Shown here: one piece after another, positions 36,743 through 50,367 of the stretch
Position numbering within the stretch: position 1 is the stretch's first letter
Layout of the letters: each line of letters starts with the position of its first letter
Source: Osmia lignaria lignaria
Lineage: Eukaryota; Arthropoda; Insecta; Hymenoptera; Megachilidae
Length of the DNA: 64,000 nt
Direction: 5' to 3'
Assembly (NCBI RefSeq): GCF_051020975.1
Contig: NW_027478165.1
Location: 5,548,001-5,612,000 of the forward strand
Notes under the pieces: generated by a model
What the model saw: only the letters and a program-made list of their open reading frames with translations
The model's database searches: none
Told to the model about the DNA's origin: nothing
Translations under genes and position numbers: made by a program

Positions 36743-39318
36743 TAAATGCCACTTCCAGCTTAGCTGTGCAGAAGAAGAACAACAAGAAGAAGAAATATCT
36801 CGAAATATGTCCGTCAGGCCCCTTCCCTTGAGATATATCTGCAAATATCTCGGAAACGAAGCGAGCTATGGCAAAATGTTAACAGACCTTTTTTGTAGAG
36901 AACTCTGTTTCCTACAATTTATGTTCTATGATATTTTTTGATCAGAAGCGTAGTTTTCGAGATATATCGAGATATTTAAAAGTTCCGAAGCCGCACCAAC
37001 ATAATAGAGATACAGAAACACCGTGGTCCCTTTCTTTGAGATAACTCTGCACTAGTGCGAGCCGCAAATGCCACTTCCAGCTTAGCTGTGCAGAAGAAGA
37101 ACAACAAGAAGAAGAAATATCTCGAAATATGTCCGTCAGGCCCCTTCCCTTGAGATAAATCTGCAAATATCTCGGAAACGAAGCGAGCTATGGCAAAATG
37201 TTAAGAGACCTTTTTTGTAGAGAATTAAGTTTCCTACTTTTTATCTTCTATGATATTTTTTGATCAGATGCGTAGTTCTCGAGATATATCAAGATATTTA
37301 AAAGTTCCGAAGCCGCACCAACATAATAGAGATACAGAAACACCGTGGCCCCTTTCTTTGAGATAACTCTGCACTATTGCGAGCTGTAAATGCCACTTCC
37401 AGCTTAGCTGTGCAGAAGAAGAACAACAAGAAGAAGAAATATCTCGAAATATGTCCGTCAGGCCCCTTCCCTTGAGATATATCTGCAAATATCTCGGAAA
37501 CGAAGCGAGCTATGGCAAAATGTTAACAGACCTTTTTTGTAGAGAACTCTGTTTCCTACAATTTATGTTCTATGATATTTTTTGATCAGAAGCGTAGTTT
37601 TCGAGATATATCGAGATATTTAAAAGTTCCGAAGCCGCACCAACATAATAGAGATACAGAAACACCGTGGTCCCTTTCTTTGAGATAACTCTGCACTAGT
37701 GCGAGCCGCAAATGCCACTTCCAGCTTAGCTGTGCAGAAGAAGAACAACAAGAAGAAGAAATATCTCGAAATATGTCCGTCAGGCCCCTTCCCTTGAGAT
37801 AGATCTGCAAATATCTCGGAAACGAAGCGAGCTATGGCAAAATGTTAAGAGACCTTTTTTGTAGAGAATTAAGTTTCCTACTTTTTATCTTCTATGATAT
37901 TTTTTGATCAGATGCGTAGTTCTCGAGATATATCAAGATATTTAAAAGTTCCGAAGCCGCACCAACATAATAGAGATACAGAAACACCGTGGCCCCTTTC
38001 TTTGAGATAACTCTGCACGATTGCGAGCTGTAAATGCCACTTCCAGCTTAGCTGTGCAGAAGAAGGACAACAAGAAGAAGAAATATCTCGAAATATGTCC
38101 GTCAGGCCCCTTCCCTTGAGATAAATCTGCAAATATCTCGGAAACGAAGCGAGCTATGGCGAAATGTTAAGAGACCTTTTTTGTAGAGAATTAAGTTTCC
38201 TACTTTTTATGTTCTATGATATTTTTTGATCAGATGCGTAGTTCTCGAGATATATCAAGATATTTAAAAGTTCCGAAGCCGCACCAACATAATAGAGATA
38301 CAGAAACACCGTGGCCCCTTTCTTTGAGATAACTCTGCACTATTGCGAGCTGCAAATGCCACTTCCAGCTTAGCTGTGCAGAGGAAGAACAACAAGAAGA
38401 AGAAATATCTCGAAATATGTCCGTCAGGCCAGTTCCTTTGAGCTGAATCTGCAAATATCTCGGAAACGAAGCGAGCTATGGCAAAATGTTAAGAGACGTT
38501 TTTTGTAGAGAATTATGTTTCCTACAATTTATGTTCTATGATATTTTTTGATCAGAAGCGTAGTTTTCGAGATATATCGAGATATTTAAAAGTTCCGAAG
38601 CCGCACCAACATAATAGGGATACAGAAACACCGTGGCCCCTTTCTTTGAGATAACTCTGCACTAGTGCGAGCTGCAAATGCCACTTCCAGCTTAGCTGTG
38701 CAGAGGAAGAACAACAAGAAGAAGAAATATCTCGAAATATGTCCGTCAGGCCCCTTCCCTTGAGATATATCTGCAAATATCTCGGAAACGAAGCGAGCTA
38801 TGGCAAAATGTTAAGAGACCTTTTTTGTAGAGAATTATGCTTCCTACAATTTATGTTCTATGATATTTTTTGATCAGAAGCGTAGTTTTCGAGATACATC
38901 GAGATATTTAAAAGTTCCGAAGCCGCACCAACATAATAGAGATACAGAAACACCGTGGCCCCTTTCTTTGAGATAACTCTGCACTAGTGCGAGCCGCAAA
39001 TGCCAGTTCCAGCTTAGCTGTGCAGAAGAAGAACAACAAGAAGAAGAAATATCTCCAAATATGTCCGTCAGGCCCCTTCCCTTGAGATAAATCTGCAAAT
39101 ATCTCGGAAACGAAGCGAGCTATGGCAAAATGTTAAGAGACCTTTTTTGTAGAGAATTAAGTTTCCTACTTTTTATGTTGTATGATATTTTTTGATCAGA
39201 TGCGTAGTTCTCGAGATATATCAAGATATTTAAAAGTTCCGAAGCCGCACCAACATAATAGAGATACAGAAACACCGTGGCCCCTTTCTTTGAGATAACT
39301 CTGCACTATTGCGAGCTG
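33704..39318. repeat. 13-monomer (4186-bp) offset duplication
   Basis: Positions 33704-35132 match 37890-39318 with at least three substitutions (34034; GTGACCCC versus GTGGCCCC near 34771; ATCTCCAAAT near 39055). It carries the GAAGGACAAC monomer, the GGCCAGTTCC monomer, a GAGGAAG class 2 monomer and the GCCAGTTCC monomer in the same order. Confidence 0.82.
36602..38018. repeat. 2-monomer (644-bp) duplication
   Basis: Positions 36602-37374 match 37246-38018 with one difference (GATAGATC versus GATAAATC near 37802). Private markers are GTTAACAGACC with GAGAACTCTG, GTGGTCCC and TTATCTTC. Confidence 0.87.
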
Positions 39319-42300
39319 TAAATGCCACTTCCAGCTTAGCTGTGCAGAAGAAGAACAACAAGAAGAAGAAATATCTCGAAATATGTCCGTCAGGCCCCTT
39401 CCCTTGAGATATATCTGCAAATATCTCGGAAACGAAGCGAGCTATGGCAAAATGTTAAGAGACCTTTTTTGTAGAGAATTCTGTTTCCTACAATTTATCT
39501 TCTATGATATTTTTTGATCAGAAGCGTAGTTTTCGAGATATATCGAGATATTTAAAAGTTCCGAAGCCGCACCAACATAATAGAGATACAGAAACACCGT
39601 GGCCCCATTCTTTGAGATAACTCTGCACTATTGCGAGCTGCAAATGCCACTTCCAGCTTAGCTGTGCAGAAGAAGAACAACAAGAAGAAGAAATATCTCG
39701 AAATATGTCCGTCAGGCCCCTTCCCTTGAGATAAATCTGCAAATATCTCGGAAACGAAGCGAGCTATGGCAAAATGTTAACAGACGTTTTTTGTAGAGAA
39801 TTAAGTTTCCTACTTTTTATGTTCTATGATATTTTTTGATCAGAAGCGTAGTTTTCGAGATATATCGAGATATTTAAAAGTTCCGAAGCCGCACCAACAT
39901 AATAGAGATTCAGAAACACCGTGGCCCCTTTCTTTGAGATAACTCTGCACTAGTGCGAGCCGCAAATGCCACTTCCAGCTTAGCTGTGCAGAAGAAGAAC
40001 AACAAGAAGAAGAAATATCTCGAAATATGTCCGTCAGGCCCCTTCCCTTGAGATAAATCTGCAAATATCTCGGAAACGAAGCGAGCTATGGCAAAATGTT
40101 AAGAGACCTTTTTTGTAGAGAATTAAGTTTCCTACTTTTTATCTTCTATGATATTTTTTGATCAGATGCGTAGTTCTCGAGATATATCAAGATATTTAAA
40201 AGTTCCGAAGCCGCACCAACATAATAGAGATACAGAAACACCGTGGCCCCTTTCTTTGAGATAACTCTGCACTATTGCGAGCTGTAAATGCCACTTCCAG
40301 CTTAGCTGTGCAGAAGAAGAACAACAAGAAGAAGAAATATCTCGAAATATGTCCGTCAGGCCCCTTCCCTTGAGATATATCTGCAAATATCTCGGAAACG
40401 AAGCGAGCTATGGCAAAATGTTAAGAGACCTTTTTTGTCGAGAATTCTGTTTCCTACAATTTATGTTCTATGATATTTTTTGATCAGAAGCGTAGTTTTC
40501 GAGATATATCGAGATATTTAAAAGTTCCGAAGCCGCACCAACATAATAGGGATACAGAAACACCGTGGCCCCTTTCTTTGAGATAACTCTGCACTATTGC
40601 GAGCTGCAAATGCCACTTCCAGCTTAGCTGTGCAGAAGAAGAACAACAAGAATAAGAAATATTTCGAAATATGTCCGTCAGGCCCCTTCCCTTGAGATAA
40701 ATCTGCAAATATCTCGGAAACGAAGCGAGCTACGGCAAAATGTTAAGAGACCTTTTTTGTAGAAAATTAGGTTTCCTACTTTTTATGTTCTATGATATTT
40801 TTCGATCAGAGGCGTAGTTCTCGAGATATATCAAGATATTTAAAAGTTCCGAAGCCGCACCAACATAATAGAGATACAGAAACACCGTGGCCCCTTTCTT
40901 TGAGATAACTCTGCACGATTGCGAGCTGTAAATGCCACTTCCAGCTTAGCTGTGCAGAAGAAGGACAACAAGGAGAAGAAATATCTCGAAATATGTCCGT
41001 CAGGCCCCTTCCCTTGAGATAAATCTGCAAATATCTCGGAAACGAAGCGAGCTATGGCGAAATGTTAAGAGACCTTTTTTGTAGAGAATTAAGTTTCCTA
41101 CTTTTTATGTTCTATGATATTTTTTGATCAGATGCGTAGTTCTCGAGATATATCAAGATATTTAAAAGTTCCGAAGCCGCACCAACATAATAGAGATACA
41201 GAAACACCGTGGCCCCTTTCTTTGAGATAACTCTGCACTATTGCGAGCTGCAAATGCCACTTCCAGCTTAGCTGTGCAGAGGAAGAACAACAAGAAGAAG
41301 AAATATCTCGAAATATGTCCGTCAGGCCAGTTCCTTTGAGCTGAATCTGCAAATATCTCGGAAACGAAGCGAGCTATGGCAAAATGTTAAGAGACGTTTT
41401 TTGTAGAGAATTATGTTTCCTACAATTTATGTTCTATGATATTTTTTGATCAGAAGCGTAGTTTTCGAGATACATCGAGATATTTAAAAGTTCCGAAGCC
41501 GCACCAACATAATAGAGATACAGAAACACCGTGGCCCCTTTCTTTGAGATAACTCTGCACTAGTGCGAGCCGCAAATGCCAGTTCCAGCTTAGCTGTGCA
41601 GAAGAAGAACAACAAGAAGAAGAAATATCTCGAAATATGTCCGTCAGGCCCCTTCCCTTGAGATAAATCTGCAAATATCTCGGAAACGAAGCGAGCTATG
41701 GCAAAATGTTAAGAGACCTTTTTTGTAGAGAATTAAGTTTCCTACTTTTTATGTTGTATGATATTTTTTGATCAGATGCGTAGTTCTCGAGATATATCAA
41801 GATATTTAAAAGTTCCGAAGCCGCACCAACATAATAGAGATACAGAAACACCGTGGCCCCTTTCTTTGAGATAACTCTGCACTATTGCGAGCTGTAAATG
41901 CCACTTCCAGCTTAGCTGTGCAGAAGAAGAACAACAAGAAGAAGAAATATCTCGAAATATGTCCGTCAGGCCCCTTCCCTTGAGATATATCTGCAAATAT
42001 CTCGGAAACGAAGCGAGCTATGGCAAAATGTTGAGAGACCTTTTTTGTAGAGAATTCTGTTTCCTACAATTTATGTTCTATGATATTTTTTGATCAGAAG
42101 CGTAGTTTTCGAGATATATCGAGATATTTAAAAGTTCCGAAGCCGCACCAACATAATAGAGATACAGAAACACCGTGGCCCCATTCTTTGAGATAACTCT
42201 GCACTATTGCGAGCTGCAAATGCCACTTCCAGCTTAGCTGTGCAGAAGAAGAACAACAAGAAGAAGAAATATCTCGAAATATGTCCGTCAGGCCCCTTCC

Positions 42301-42678
42301 CTTGAGATAAATCTGCAAATATCTCGGAAACGAAGCGAGCTATGGCAAAATGTTAACAGACGTTTTTTGTAGAGAATTAAGTTTCCTACTTTTTATGTTC
42401 TATGATATTTTTTGATCAGAAGCGTAGTTTTCGAGATATATCGAGATATTTAAAAGTTCCGAAGCCGCACCAACATAATAGAGATTCAGAAACACCGTGG
42501 CCCCTTTCTTTGAGATAACTCTGCACTAGTGCGAGCCGCAAATGCCACTTCCAGCTTAGCTGTGCAGAAGAAGAACAACAAGAAGAAGAAATATCTCGAA
42601 ATATGTCCGTCAGGCCCCTTCCCTTGAGATAAATCTGCAAATATCTCGGAAACGAAGCGAGCTATGGCAAAATGTTAA
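38841..42678. repeat. 8-monomer (2576-bp) offset duplication
   Basis: Positions 38841-40102 match 41417-42678 with at least three substitutions. Shared markers are GCCAGTTCC, GTGGCCCCATTC, GTTAACAGACG and AGAGATTCAG. The spacer 40103-41416 has four monomers, including one with AATAAGAAATATTTCG (near 40650) and one with TTTTTCGATCAGAGGCG (near 40801), a junction otherwise seen at 13-18 kb. Confidence 0.83.
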
Positions 42679-45493
42679 CAGACGTTTTTTGTAGAGAATT
42701 AAGTTTCCTACTATTTATGTTCTATGATATTTTTTGATCAGATGCGTAGTTCTCGAGATATATCAAGATATTTAAAAGTTCCGAAGCCGCACCAACATAA
42801 TAGAGATACAGAAACACCGTGGCCCCTTTCTTTGAGATAACTCTGCACTATTGCGAGCTGCAAATGCCACTTCCAGCTTCGCTGTGCAGAAGAAGAACAA
42901 CAAGAAGAAGAAATATCTCGAAATATGTCCGTCAGGCCCCTTCCCTTGAGATAAATCTGCAAATATCTCGGAAACGAAGCGAGCTATGGCAAAATGTTAA
43001 GAGACCTTTTTTGTAGAGAATTAAGTTTTATACTTTTTATGTTCCATGATATTTTTTGATCAGATGCGTAGTTCTCGAGATATATCAAGATATTTAAAAG
43101 TTCCGAAGCTGCACCAACATAATAGAGATACAGAAACACCGTGGCCCCTTTCTTTGAGATAACTCTGCACTAGTGCGAGCCGCAAATGCCACTTCCAGCT
43201 TAGCTGTGCAGAAGAAGAACAACAAGAAGAAGAAATATCTCGAAATATGTCCGTTAGGCCCCTTCCCTTGAGATAAATGTGCAAATATCTCGGAAACGAA
43301 GCGAGCTATGGCAAAATGTTGAGAGACCTTTTTTGTAGAGAATTAAGTTTCCTACTATTTATGTTCTATGATATTTTTTAATCAGATGCGTAGTTCTCGA
43401 GATATATCAAGATATTTAAAAGTTCCGAAGCCGCACCAACATAATAGAGATACAGAAACACAGTGGCCCCTTTCTTTGAGATAACTCTGCACTATTGCGA
43501 GCTAGAAATGCCACTTCCAGTTTAGCTGTGCAGAAGAAGAACAACAAGAAGAAGAAATATCCCGAAATATGTCCGTCAGGCCCCTTCCCTTGAGATATAT
43601 CTGCAAATATTTCGGAAACGAAACGAGCTATGGCAAAATCTTAAGAGACCTTTTTTGTAGAGAATTATGTTTCCTACAATTTATGTTCTATGATATTTTT
43701 TGATCAGAAGCGTAGTTCTCGAGATATATCAAGATATTTAAAAGTTCCGAAGCCGCACCAACATAATAGAGATACAGAAACACCGTGGCCCCTTTCTTTG
43801 AGATAACTCTGCGCTATTGCGAGCTGGAAATGCCACTTCCAGTTTAGCTGTGCAGAAGAAGAACAACAAGAAGAAGAAATATCTCGAAATATGTCCGTCA
43901 GGCCCCTTCCCTTGAGATAAATCTGCAAATATCTCGGAAACGAAGCGAGCTATGGCAAAATGTTAAGAGACGTTTTTTGTAGAGAATTATGTTTCCTACA
44001 ATTTATGTTCTATGATATTTTTTGATCAGAAGCGTAGTTTTCGAGATATATCGAGATATTTAAAAGTTCCGAAGCCGCACCAACATAATAGAGATTCAGA
44101 AACACCGTGGCCCCTTTCTTTGAGATAACTCTGCACTAGTGCGAGCCGCAAATGCCACTTCCAGCTTAGCTGTGCAGAAGAAGAACAACAAGAAGAAGAA
44201 ATATCTCGAAATATGTCCGTCAGGCCCCTTCCCTTGAGATAAATCTGCAAATATCTCGGAAAAAAAGCGAGCTATGGCAAAATGTTAAGAGACCTTTTTT
44301 GTAGAGAATTAAGTTTTCTACTTTTTATGTTCCATGATATTTTTTGATCAGATGCGTAGTTCTCGAGATATATCAAGATATTTAAAAGTTCCGAAGCTGC
44401 ACCAACATAATAGAGATACAGAAACACCGTGGCCCCTTTCTTTGAGATAACTCTGCACTATTGCGAGCTGGAAATGCCACTTCCAGTTTAGCTGTGCAGA
44501 AGAAGAACAACAAGAAGAAGAAATATCTCGAAACATGTCCGTCAGGCCCCTTCCCTTGAGATAAATGTGCAAATATCTCGGAAACGAAGCGAGCTAGGGC
44601 AAAATGTTGAGAGACCTTTTTTGTGGAGAATTAAGTTTGCTACTTTTTATGTTCTATGATATTTTTTGATCAGATGCGTAGTTCTCGAGATATATCAAGA
44701 TATTTAAAAGTTCCGAAGCCGCACCAACATAATAGAGATACAGAAACACCGTGGCCCCTTTCTTTGAGATAACTCTGCACTATTGCGAGCTGCAAATGCC
44801 ACTTCCAGCATAGCTGTGCAGAAGAAGAACAACAAGAAGAAGAAATATCTCGAAATATGTCCGTCAGGCCCCTTCCCTTGAGATAAATCTGCAAATATCT
44901 CGGAAACGAAGCGAGCTATGGCAAAATGTTAACAGACGTTTTTTGTAGAGAATTAAGTTTCCTACTATTTATGTTCTATGATATTTTTTGATCAGATGCG
45001 TAGTTCTCGAGATATATCAAGATATTTAAAAGTTCCGAAGCCGCACCAACATAATAGAGATACAGAAACACCGTGGCCCCTTTTTTTGAGATAACTCTGC
45101 ACTATTGCGAGCTGCAAATGCCACTTCCAGCTTCGCTGTGCAGAAGAAGAACAACAAGAAGAAGAAATATCTCGAAATATGTCCGTCAGGCCCCTTCCCT
45201 TGAGATAAATCTGCAAATATCTCGGAAACGAAGCGAGCTATGGCAAAATGTTAAGAGACCTTTTTTGTAGAGAATTAAGTTTTCTACTTTTTATGTTCCA
45301 TGATATTTTTTGATCAGATGCGTAGTTCTCGAGATATATCAAGATATTTAAAAGTTCCGAAGCTGCACCAACATAATAGAGATACAGAAACACCGTGGCC
45401 CCTTTCTTTGAGATAACTCTGCACTAGTGCGAGCCGCAAATGCCACTTCCAGCTTAGCTGTGCAGAAGAAGAACAACAAGAAGAAGAAATATC
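42557..45493. repeat. 7-monomer (2254-bp) offset duplication
   Basis: Positions 42557-43239 match 44811-45493 with a few differences (TTTTTTTGAG near 45084; TTTATAC versus TTTCTAC near 43030). Both carry CTTCGCTGTG and GTTCCATG. The monomers between (43240-44810) include GAGCTAGAAATG, GCGCTATTG, GAAAAAAAGCG and GCTAGGGC variants. Confidence 0.8.
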
Positions 45494-45633
45494 CCGAAAT
45501 ATGTCCGTCAGGCCCCTTCCCTTGAGATATATCTGCAAATATTTCGGAAACGAAACGAGCTATGGCAAAATCTTAAGAGACCTTTTTTGTAGAGAATTAT
45601 GTTTCCTACAATTTATGTTCTATGATATTTTTT
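45312..45633. repeat. Hybrid monomer with breakpoint at the purine tract
   Basis: The left part follows the monomer at 43058 (GAAGCTGCACC, CTAGTGCGAGCC, C at 45453). The right part follows the monomer at 43380 (TATCCCG at 45494, ATTTCGG, GAAACGAGC, AAAATCTTAAG). The switch lies between 45453 and 45494, an interval almost filled by the GAA-rich tract. Confidence 0.83.
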
Positions 45634-45834
45634 GATCAGAAGCGTAGTTCTCGAGATATATCAAGATATTTAAAAGTTCCGAAGCCGCACCAACATAATA
45701 GAGATACAGAAACACTGTGGCCCCTTTCTTTGAGATAACTCTGCACTACTGCGAGCTGCAAATGCCACTTCCAGCTTAGCTGTGCAGAAGAAGAACAACA
45801 AGAAGAAGAAATATGTCGAAATATGACCGTCAGT

Positions 45835-48435
45835 CCCCTTCCCTTGAGATAAATCTGCAAATATCTCGGAAACGAAGCGAGCTATGGCAAAATGTTAAGA
45901 GACCTTTTTTGTAGAGAATTAAGTTTCCCACTTTTTATGTTCTATGATATTTTTTGATCAGATGCGTAGTTCTCGAGATATATCAAGATATTTAAAAGTT
46001 CCGAAGCCGCACCAACATAATAGAGATACAGAAACACAGTGGCCCCTTTCTTTGAGATAACTCTGCACTATTGCGAGCTAGAAATGCCACTTCCAGTTTA
46101 GCTGTGCAGAAGAAGAACAACAAGAAGAAGAAATACCCCGAAATATGTCCGTCAGGACCCTTCCGTTGAGATAAATCTGCAAATATCTCAGAAACGAAGC
46201 GTGCTCTGGCAAAATGGTGAGAGACCTTTTTTGTAGAGAATTATGTTTCCTACAATTTATGTTCTATGATATTTTTTGATCAGAAGCGTAGTTTTCGAGA
46301 TATATCGAGATATTTAAAAGTTCCGAAGCCGCACCAACATAATAGAGATACAGAAACACCGTGGCCCCTTTCTTCGGGATAACTCTGCACTATTGCGAGC
46401 TGGAAATGCCACTTCCAGGTTAGCTGTGCAGAAGAAGAACAACAAGAAGAAGAAACATCTCGAAATATGTCCGTTAGGACCCTTTCCTTGAGATAAATCT
46501 GCAAATATCTCGGAAACGAAGCGAGCTATGGCAAAACGTTAAGAGACCTTTTTTGTAGAGAATTATGTTTCCTACAATTTATGTTCTATGATATTTTTTG
46601 ATCAGAAGCGTAGTTTTCGAGATATATCGAGATATTTAAAAGTTCCGAAGCCGCACCAACATAATAGAGATACAGAAACACCGTGGCCCCTTTCTTTGAG
46701 ATAACTCGGCACTATTGCTAGCTGCAAATGCCACTTCCAGCTTAGCTGTGCAGAAGAAGAACAACAAGAAGAAGAAATATCTCGAAATATGTCCGTCAGG
46801 CCCCTTCTCTTGAGATAGATCTGCAAATATCTCGGAAACGAAGCGAGCTATGGCAAAATGTTAAGAGACCTTATTTGTAGAGAATTAAGTTTCCTACTTT
46901 TTATGTTCTATGATATTCTTTGATCAGATGCGTAGTTCTCGAGATATATCAAGATATTTAAAAGTTCCGAAGCCGCACCAACATAATAGAGATACAGAAA
47001 CACCGTGGCCCCTTTCTTTGAGATAACTCTGCACTATTGCGAGCTGCAAATGCCACTTCCAGCTTAGCTGTGCAGAAGAAGAACAACAAGAAGAAGAAAT
47101 CTCTCGAAATATGTCCGTCAGGCCCCTTCCCTTGAGATAAATCTGCAAATATCTCGGAAACGAAGCGAGCTATGGCAAAATGTTAAGAGACCTTTTTTGT
47201 AGAGAATTAAGTTTCCCACTTTTTATGTTCTATGATATTTTTTGATCAGATGCGTAGTTCTCGAGATATATCAAGATATTTAAAAGTTCCGAAGCCGCAC
47301 CAACATAATAGAGATACAGAAACACAGTGGCCCCTTTCTTTGAGATAACTCTGCACTATTGCGAGCTAGAAATGCCACTTCCAGTTTAGCTGTGCAGAAG
47401 AAGAACAACAAGAAGAAGAAATACCCCGAAATATGTCCGTCAGGACCCTTCCCTTGAGATAAATCTGCAAATATCTCAGAAACGAAGCGTGCTCTGGCAA
47501 AATGGTGAGAGACCTTTTTTGTAGAGAATTATGTTTCCTACAATTTATGTTCTATGATATTTTTTGATCAGAAGCGTAGTTTTCGAGATATATCGAGATA
47601 TTTAAAAGTTCCGAAGCCGCACCAACATAATAGAGATACAGAAACACCGTGGCCCCTTTCTTCGGGATAACTCTGCACTATTGCGAGCTGGAAATGCCAC
47701 TTCCAGGTTAGCTGTGCAGAAGAAGAACAACAAGAAGAAGAAATATCTCGAAATATGTCCGTTAGGACCCTTCCCTTGAGATAAATCTGCAAATATCTCG
47801 GAAACGAAGCGAGCTATGGCAAAACGTTAAGAGACCTTTTTTGTAGAGAATTATGTTTCCTACAATTTATGTTCTATGATATTTTTTGATCAGAAGCGTA
47901 GTTTTCGAGATATATCGAGATATTTAAAAGTTCCGAAGCCGCACCAACATAATAGAGATACAGAAACACCGTGGCCCCTTTCTTTGAGATAACTCGGCAC
48001 TATTGCTAGCTGCAAATGCCACTTCCAGCTTAGCTGTGCAGAAGAAGAACAACAAGAAGAAGAAATATCTCGAAATATGTCCGTCAGGCCCCTTCTCTTG
48101 AGATAGATCTGCAAATATCTCGGAAACGAAGCGAGCTATGGCAAAATGTTAAGAGACCTTATTTGTAGAGAATTAAGTTTCCTACTTTTTATGTTCTATG
48201 ATATTCTTTGATCAGATGCGTAGTTCTCGAGATATATCAAGATATTTAAAAGTTCCGAAGCCGCACCAACATAATAGAGATACAGAAACACCGTGGCCCC
48301 TTTCTTTGAGATAACTCTGCACTATTGCGAGCTGCAAATGCCACTTCCAGCTTAGCTGTGCAGAAGAAGAACAACAAGAAGAAGAAATCTCTCGAAATAT
48401 GTCCGTCAGGCCCCTTCCCTTGAGATAAATCTGCA
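45835..48435. repeat. 4-monomer (1288-bp) tandem duplication
   Basis: Positions 45835-47147 match 47123-48435 with about three differences (CCGTTGAG/CCCTTGAG near 46164, GAAACATC/GAAATATC near 46455, TTTCCTTG/TTCCCTTG near 46492). Shared markers are TTTCCCAC, CACAGTGG, GAAATACCCCG, TTCTTCGGGATAAC, CCAGGTTAG, CTCGGCACTATTGCTAG and GAAATCTCTCG. Confidence 0.87.
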
Positions 48436-50367
48436 TATATCTCGGAAACAAAGCGAGCTATGGCAAAACGTTAAGAGACCTTTTTTGTAGAGAATTATGT
48501 TTCCTACAATTTATGTTCTATGGTATTTTTTGATCAGAAGCGTAGTTTTCGAGATATATCGAGATATTTAAAAGTTCCGAAGCCGCACCAACATAATAGA
48601 GATACAGAAACACCGTGGCCCCTTTCTTTGAGATAACTCTGCACTATTGCTAGCTGCAAATGCCACTTGCAGCTTAGCTGTGCAGAAGAAGAACAACAAG
48701 AAGAAGAAATATCTCGAAATATGTCCGTCAGGCCCCTTCTCTTGAGATAGATCTGCAAATATCTCGGAAACGAAGCGAGCTATGGCAAAATGTTAAGAGA
48801 CCTTATTTGTAGAGAATTAAGTTTCCTACTTTTTATGTTCTATGATATTATTTGATCAGATGCGTAGTTCTCGAGATATATCAAGATATTTAAAAGTTCC
48901 GAAGCCGCACCAACATAATAGAGATACAGAAACACCGTGGCCCCTTTCTTTGAGATAACTCTGCACTATTGCGAGCTGCAAATGCCACTTCCAGCTTTGC
49001 TGTGCAGAGGAAGAACAACAAGAAGAAGAAATATCTCGAAGTATGTCCGTCAGGCCCCTTCCCTTGAGATAAATCTGCATATATCTCGGAAACGAAGCGA
49101 GCTATGGCAAAATGTTAAGGGACCTTCTTTGTAGAGAATTATGTTTCCTACAATTTATGTTCTATGATATTTTTTGATCAGAAGCGTAGTTTTCGAGATA
49201 TATCGAGATATTTAAAAGCTCCGAAGCCGCACCAACATAATAGAGATACAGAAACACCGTGGCCCCTTTCTTTGAGATAACTCTGCACTATTGCGAGCTG
49301 CAAATGCCACTTCCAGCTTAGCTGTGCAGAAGAAGAGCAACAAGTAGAAGAAATATCTCGAAATATGTCCGTCAGGCCCCTTCCCTTGAGATAAATCTGC
49401 ACATATCTCGGAAACGAAGCGAGCTATGGCAAAATGTTAAGAGACCTTTTTTGTAGAGAATTAAGTTACCTACTTTTTATGTTCTATGATATTTTTTGAT
49501 CAGATGCGTAGTTCTCGAGATATATCAAGATATTTAAAAGTTCCGAAGCCGCACCAACATAATAGAGATACAGAAACACCGTGGCCCCATTCTTTGAGAT
49601 AACTCTGCACTATTGCGAGCTGCAAATGCCACTTCCAGCTTAGCTGTGCAGAAGAAGAACAACAAGAAGAAGAAATACCTCGAAATATGTCCGTCAGGCC
49701 CCTTCCCTTGAGATAAATCTGCATATATCTCGGAAACGAAGCGAGCTATGGCAAAATGTTAAGAGACCTTTTTTGTAGAGAATTATGTTTCCTACAATTT
49801 ATGTTCTATGATATTATTTGATCAGATGCGTAGTTCTCGAGATATATCAAGATATTTAAAAGTTCCGAAGCCGCACCAACATAATAGAGATACAGAAACA
49901 CCGTGGCCCCTTTCTTTGAGATAACTCTGCACTATTGCGAGCTGCAAATGCCACTTCCAGCTTTGCTGTGCAGAGGAAGAACAACAAGAAGAAGAAATAT
50001 CTCGAAATATGTCCGTCAGGCCCCTTCCCTTGAGATAAATCTGCATATATCTCGGAAACGAAGCGAGCTATGGCAAAATGTTAAGGGACCTTTTTTGTAG
50101 AGAATTATGTTTCCTACAATTTATGTTCTATGATATTTTTTGATCAGAAGCGTAGTTTTCGAGATATATCGAGATATTTAAAAGCTCCGAAGCCGCACCA
50201 ACATAATAGAGATACAGAAACACCGTGGCCCCTTTCTTTGAGATAACTCTGCACTATTGCGAGCTGCAAATGCCACTTCCAGCTTAGCTGTGCAGAAGAA
50301 GAGCAACAAGTAGAAGAAATATCTCGAAATATGTCCGTCAGGCCCCTTCCCTTGAGATAAATCTGCA
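48436..50367. repeat. 3-monomer (966-bp) duplication and flanking monomers
   Basis: Positions 48832-49401 match 49798-50367 with two or more substitutions (CGAAGTATG near 49040; CCTTCTTT near 49125). Shared markers are GATATTATTTG, CTTTGCTGTG with GAGGAAG, AAAGCTCC and GAGCAACAAGTAG. GCATATATC, first seen just before this stretch, becomes common from here to the right edge. Confidence 0.8.
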
